Origin: Halobacillus fulvus
GTDB lineage: Bacteria; Bacillota; Bacilli; Bacillales; Halobacillaceae
Reading direction: 5' to 3'
NCBI GenBank assembly: GCA_004078665.1
Contig: SCFO01000001.1
Span: 1,080,377 to 1,144,376 of the forward strand
Length of the DNA stretch: 64,000 bases
Shown here: piece after piece, positions 61,674-64,000 of the stretch
Position numbering within the stretch: the stretch's first letter is position 1
Layout of the letters: every line of letters begins with the position of its first letter
Translations under genes and position numbers: made by a program
Notes under the pieces: generated by a model
Told to the model about the DNA's origin: nothing
Databases searched by the model: none
The model's input: only the letters and a program-made list of their open reading frames with translations

Positions 61674-63092
61674 TCAACCTCCTACCGTGCTTGCATATTT
61701 TCTGACATCGACGAAGCGTCCTTCTAGTGCAGCGGCGGCTGCCATTTCCGGACTGACAAGGTGTGTGCGGGCACCGTTTCCTTGACGGCCTTCAAAGTTC
61801 CGGTTAGAAGTAGAGGCACAGCGCTCACCTGGAGGAACAATGTCGTCGTTCATCGCAAGACACATACTGCAGCCGGCATCGCGCCATTCGAAACCTGCTG
61901 TTAAGAAGATCGTATCTAACCCTTCTGCTTCGGCCTGCTTTTTGACGGTTTGAGAACCTGGAACGACGATGGCACGGACACCTTCATGGACTTTAGCTCC
62001 GCGGACGATTTCTGCCGCTTTTTTCAAGTCACTCAAACGAGAGTTGGTACAAGATCCGATGAAGACATGCTCAACAGGAATCGATTCGATGTCTTGATTG
62101 GCTTCAAGTCCCATATACTCAATCGCACGTTCTACCCCATCGCGATCGTCTTCTTCTGACATGACCTGAGGATCTGGAACTTTCCCTCCGACCGGAACAC
62201 AGTGGGAAGGGTTTGTTCCCCACGTCACTTGTGGTTCGATTTCATTCGCATGAATGGTCAACGTCTGGTCGTATGTTGCACCAGGGTCAGAAGCTAAGCT
62301 CATCCACTCGGCAGCTGTCTCCTCAAAAGCCTCTCCTTCCGGCACATAACGTTTACCACGCAAGTATTCGACCGTGGTCTCATCAGGGCTGATCAAACCG
62401 GCACGGGCACCTGCTTCAATCGACATGTTACATACCGTCATCCGTTCTTCCATTGTAAGGTTACGAACGGCCTCTCCTGTATATTCAATGACATGCCCTG
62501 TACCGAAGCGGACGCCGAATTTTCCGATGATCGCCAGGATCAAATCTTTCGCCGTCACTCCTGTCCCAAGCTTCCCTTCCACCTTCACTTCAAGAGTTTT
62601 CGGTTTAGCCTGCCACAAAGACTGAGTCGCTAGAACATGCTCGACTTCACTTGTCCCGATTCCGAAAGCAAGGGCACCGAAAGCTCCGTGGGTCGAAGTA
62701 TGACTGTCACCGCAGACAATCGTTTTGCCGGGCTGTGTCAAACCAAGCTCGGGTCCGATGACGTGGACGATTCCCTGATCCGGGTGATGGATGTCCGCAA
62801 GGCGAATGCCGAACTCTTCACAGTTTTCTTTTAGAGTCTCCATCTGTTTCTTCGACACGGCGTCCTTAATGACATTCCGGTGAAGCGTCGGAACGTTATG
62901 GTCCATCGTCGCGTACGTGCGCTCCGGACGTCTCACTTTCCTGCCCTTCATCCTTAACCCTTCAAAAGCTTGGGGAGAGGTAACCTCATGAATCAAGTGC
63001 AAATCAATATAGAGGAGGTTTGGCTTCCCTTCTTCTTCATGAACGATGTGCTGATCCCAAATTTTCTCAATGATTGTTTTTGGTTGACTCAA
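61674..63092 (-). CDS. leuC: 3-isopropylmalate dehydratase large subunit
   Basis: 472 residues, the same length as B. subtilis LeuC, if it starts at the TTG at 63092 ([15 protein letters not shown]). The earlier candidate start at 63128 would add an unrelated leader. 4Fe-4S ligands lie in GSCTNSR and [10 protein letters not shown]; the substrate regions [13 protein letters not shown] and VPGSQTVK are present. It lies 23 nt after leuB. Confidence 0.95.
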   Translation of the reverse strand: MSQPKTIIEKIWDQHIVHEEEGKPNLLYIDLHLIHEVTSPQAFEGLRMKGRKVRRPERTYATMDHNVPTLHRNVIKDAVSKKQMETLKENCEEFGIRLADIHHPDQGIVHVIGPELGLTQPGKTIVCGDSHTSTHGAFGALAFGIGTSEVEHVLATQSLWQAKPKTLEVKVEGKLGTGVTAKDLILAIIGKFGVRFGTGHVIEYTGEAVRNLTMEERMTVCNMSIEAGARAGLISPDETTVEYLRGKRYVPEGEAFEETAAEWMSLASDPGATYDQTLTIHANEIEPQVTWGTNPSHCVPVGGKVPDPQVMSEEDDRDGVERAIEYMGLEANQDIESIPVEHVFIGSCTNSRLSDLKKAAEIVRGAKVHEGVRAIVVPGSQTVKKQAEAEGLDTIFLTAGFEWRDAGCSMCLAMNDDIVPPGERCASTSNRNFEGRQGNGARTHLVSPEMAAAAALEGRFVDVRKYASTVGG

Positions 63093-63115
63093 TGCGTTCC
63101 ACTCCCTTCTATTTA

Positions 63116-64000
<885 letters not shown>

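Overview
The window looks like a chromosomal segment of a low-GC Gram-positive endospore-former relative (Bacillaceae), most likely a moderately halophilic or halotolerant genus such as Halobacillus or a close neighbour. The reasons are gene content shared with Bacillus (ywpF, yfkAB, yfmM, DUF1641 beside formate dehydrogenase, yrzI-like small genes), strong AGGAGG-type ribosome binding sites, many intrinsic terminators, sigma-B-like and Fur-like sites, and a stand-alone glutamine synthetase gene of the kind known from salt-adapted Halobacillus. I saw no rRNA, tRNA, phage, insertion sequence or CRISPR array. Genus assignment is inference.

Layout. 0-9.3 kb: ywpF, the molybdopterin genes moeA-moaA, a disulfide-reductase-like flavoprotein, a cluster of very small genes including yrzI-like ORFs, an HD protein, an SDR, an HPr-like protein, an MFS exporter and a short flavoprotein. 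9.4-15.4 kb: corA, an acetyltransferase, ppaC, stand-alone glnA, rsgA. 15.5-23.5 kb: a DrrAB-like ABC exporter, a nitroreductase-sirtuin pair, a secreted LVIVD-repeat protein, an aldo/keto reductase, a DUF456 protein. 23.5-27.7 kb: formate dehydrogenase operon fdhD-fdhA-DUF1641, which needs the molybdenum cofactor whose synthesis genes lie at 0.7-3.0 kb. 27.9-36 kb: a chemoreceptor, an MFS transporter with an ArsR/DUF2087 regulator sharing matching operators, DUF1028, a polytopic membrane protein, a phospholipase D-like protein. 36-45 kb: riboswitch-controlled thiT, an SDR-esterase pair, yfkAB, a truncated YgjP-like gene, zupT, a SIMPL protein, a zinc-ribbon protein with an HtrA-like protease. 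46-53.6 kb: a YeeE-type sulfur transporter, a Bacillaceae intergenic repeat, ABC-F yfmM, an M14 peptidase, an MBL hydrolase, RNase HI-like, yjbQ, dapF. 53.7-64 kb: Fur-controlled siderophore uptake genes, a frameshifted MFS gene divergent from an SgrR-like regulator, and leuB-leuC-leuD-ilvA (leuB runs off the end).

The most interesting points are regulatory. (i) A three-ORF small-protein transcript at 4.6-5.0 kb resembles the B. subtilis yrzI transcript cut by the ribosome-associated nuclease Rae1. (ii) Several sigma-B-type promoters with an identical 14-nt spacer occur, including one divergent palindromic pair between moeA and the 3178 gene. (iii) glnA carries both a sigma-B-like promoter and a perfect GlnR/TnrA box, and has Asp in place of the feedback-control Arg62. 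(iv) The rsgA leader can fold into two mutually exclusive hairpins, one of which buries its Shine-Dalgarno sequence. (v) Two apparent single-base frameshifts sit in homopolymer runs (MFS gene and ilvA start).
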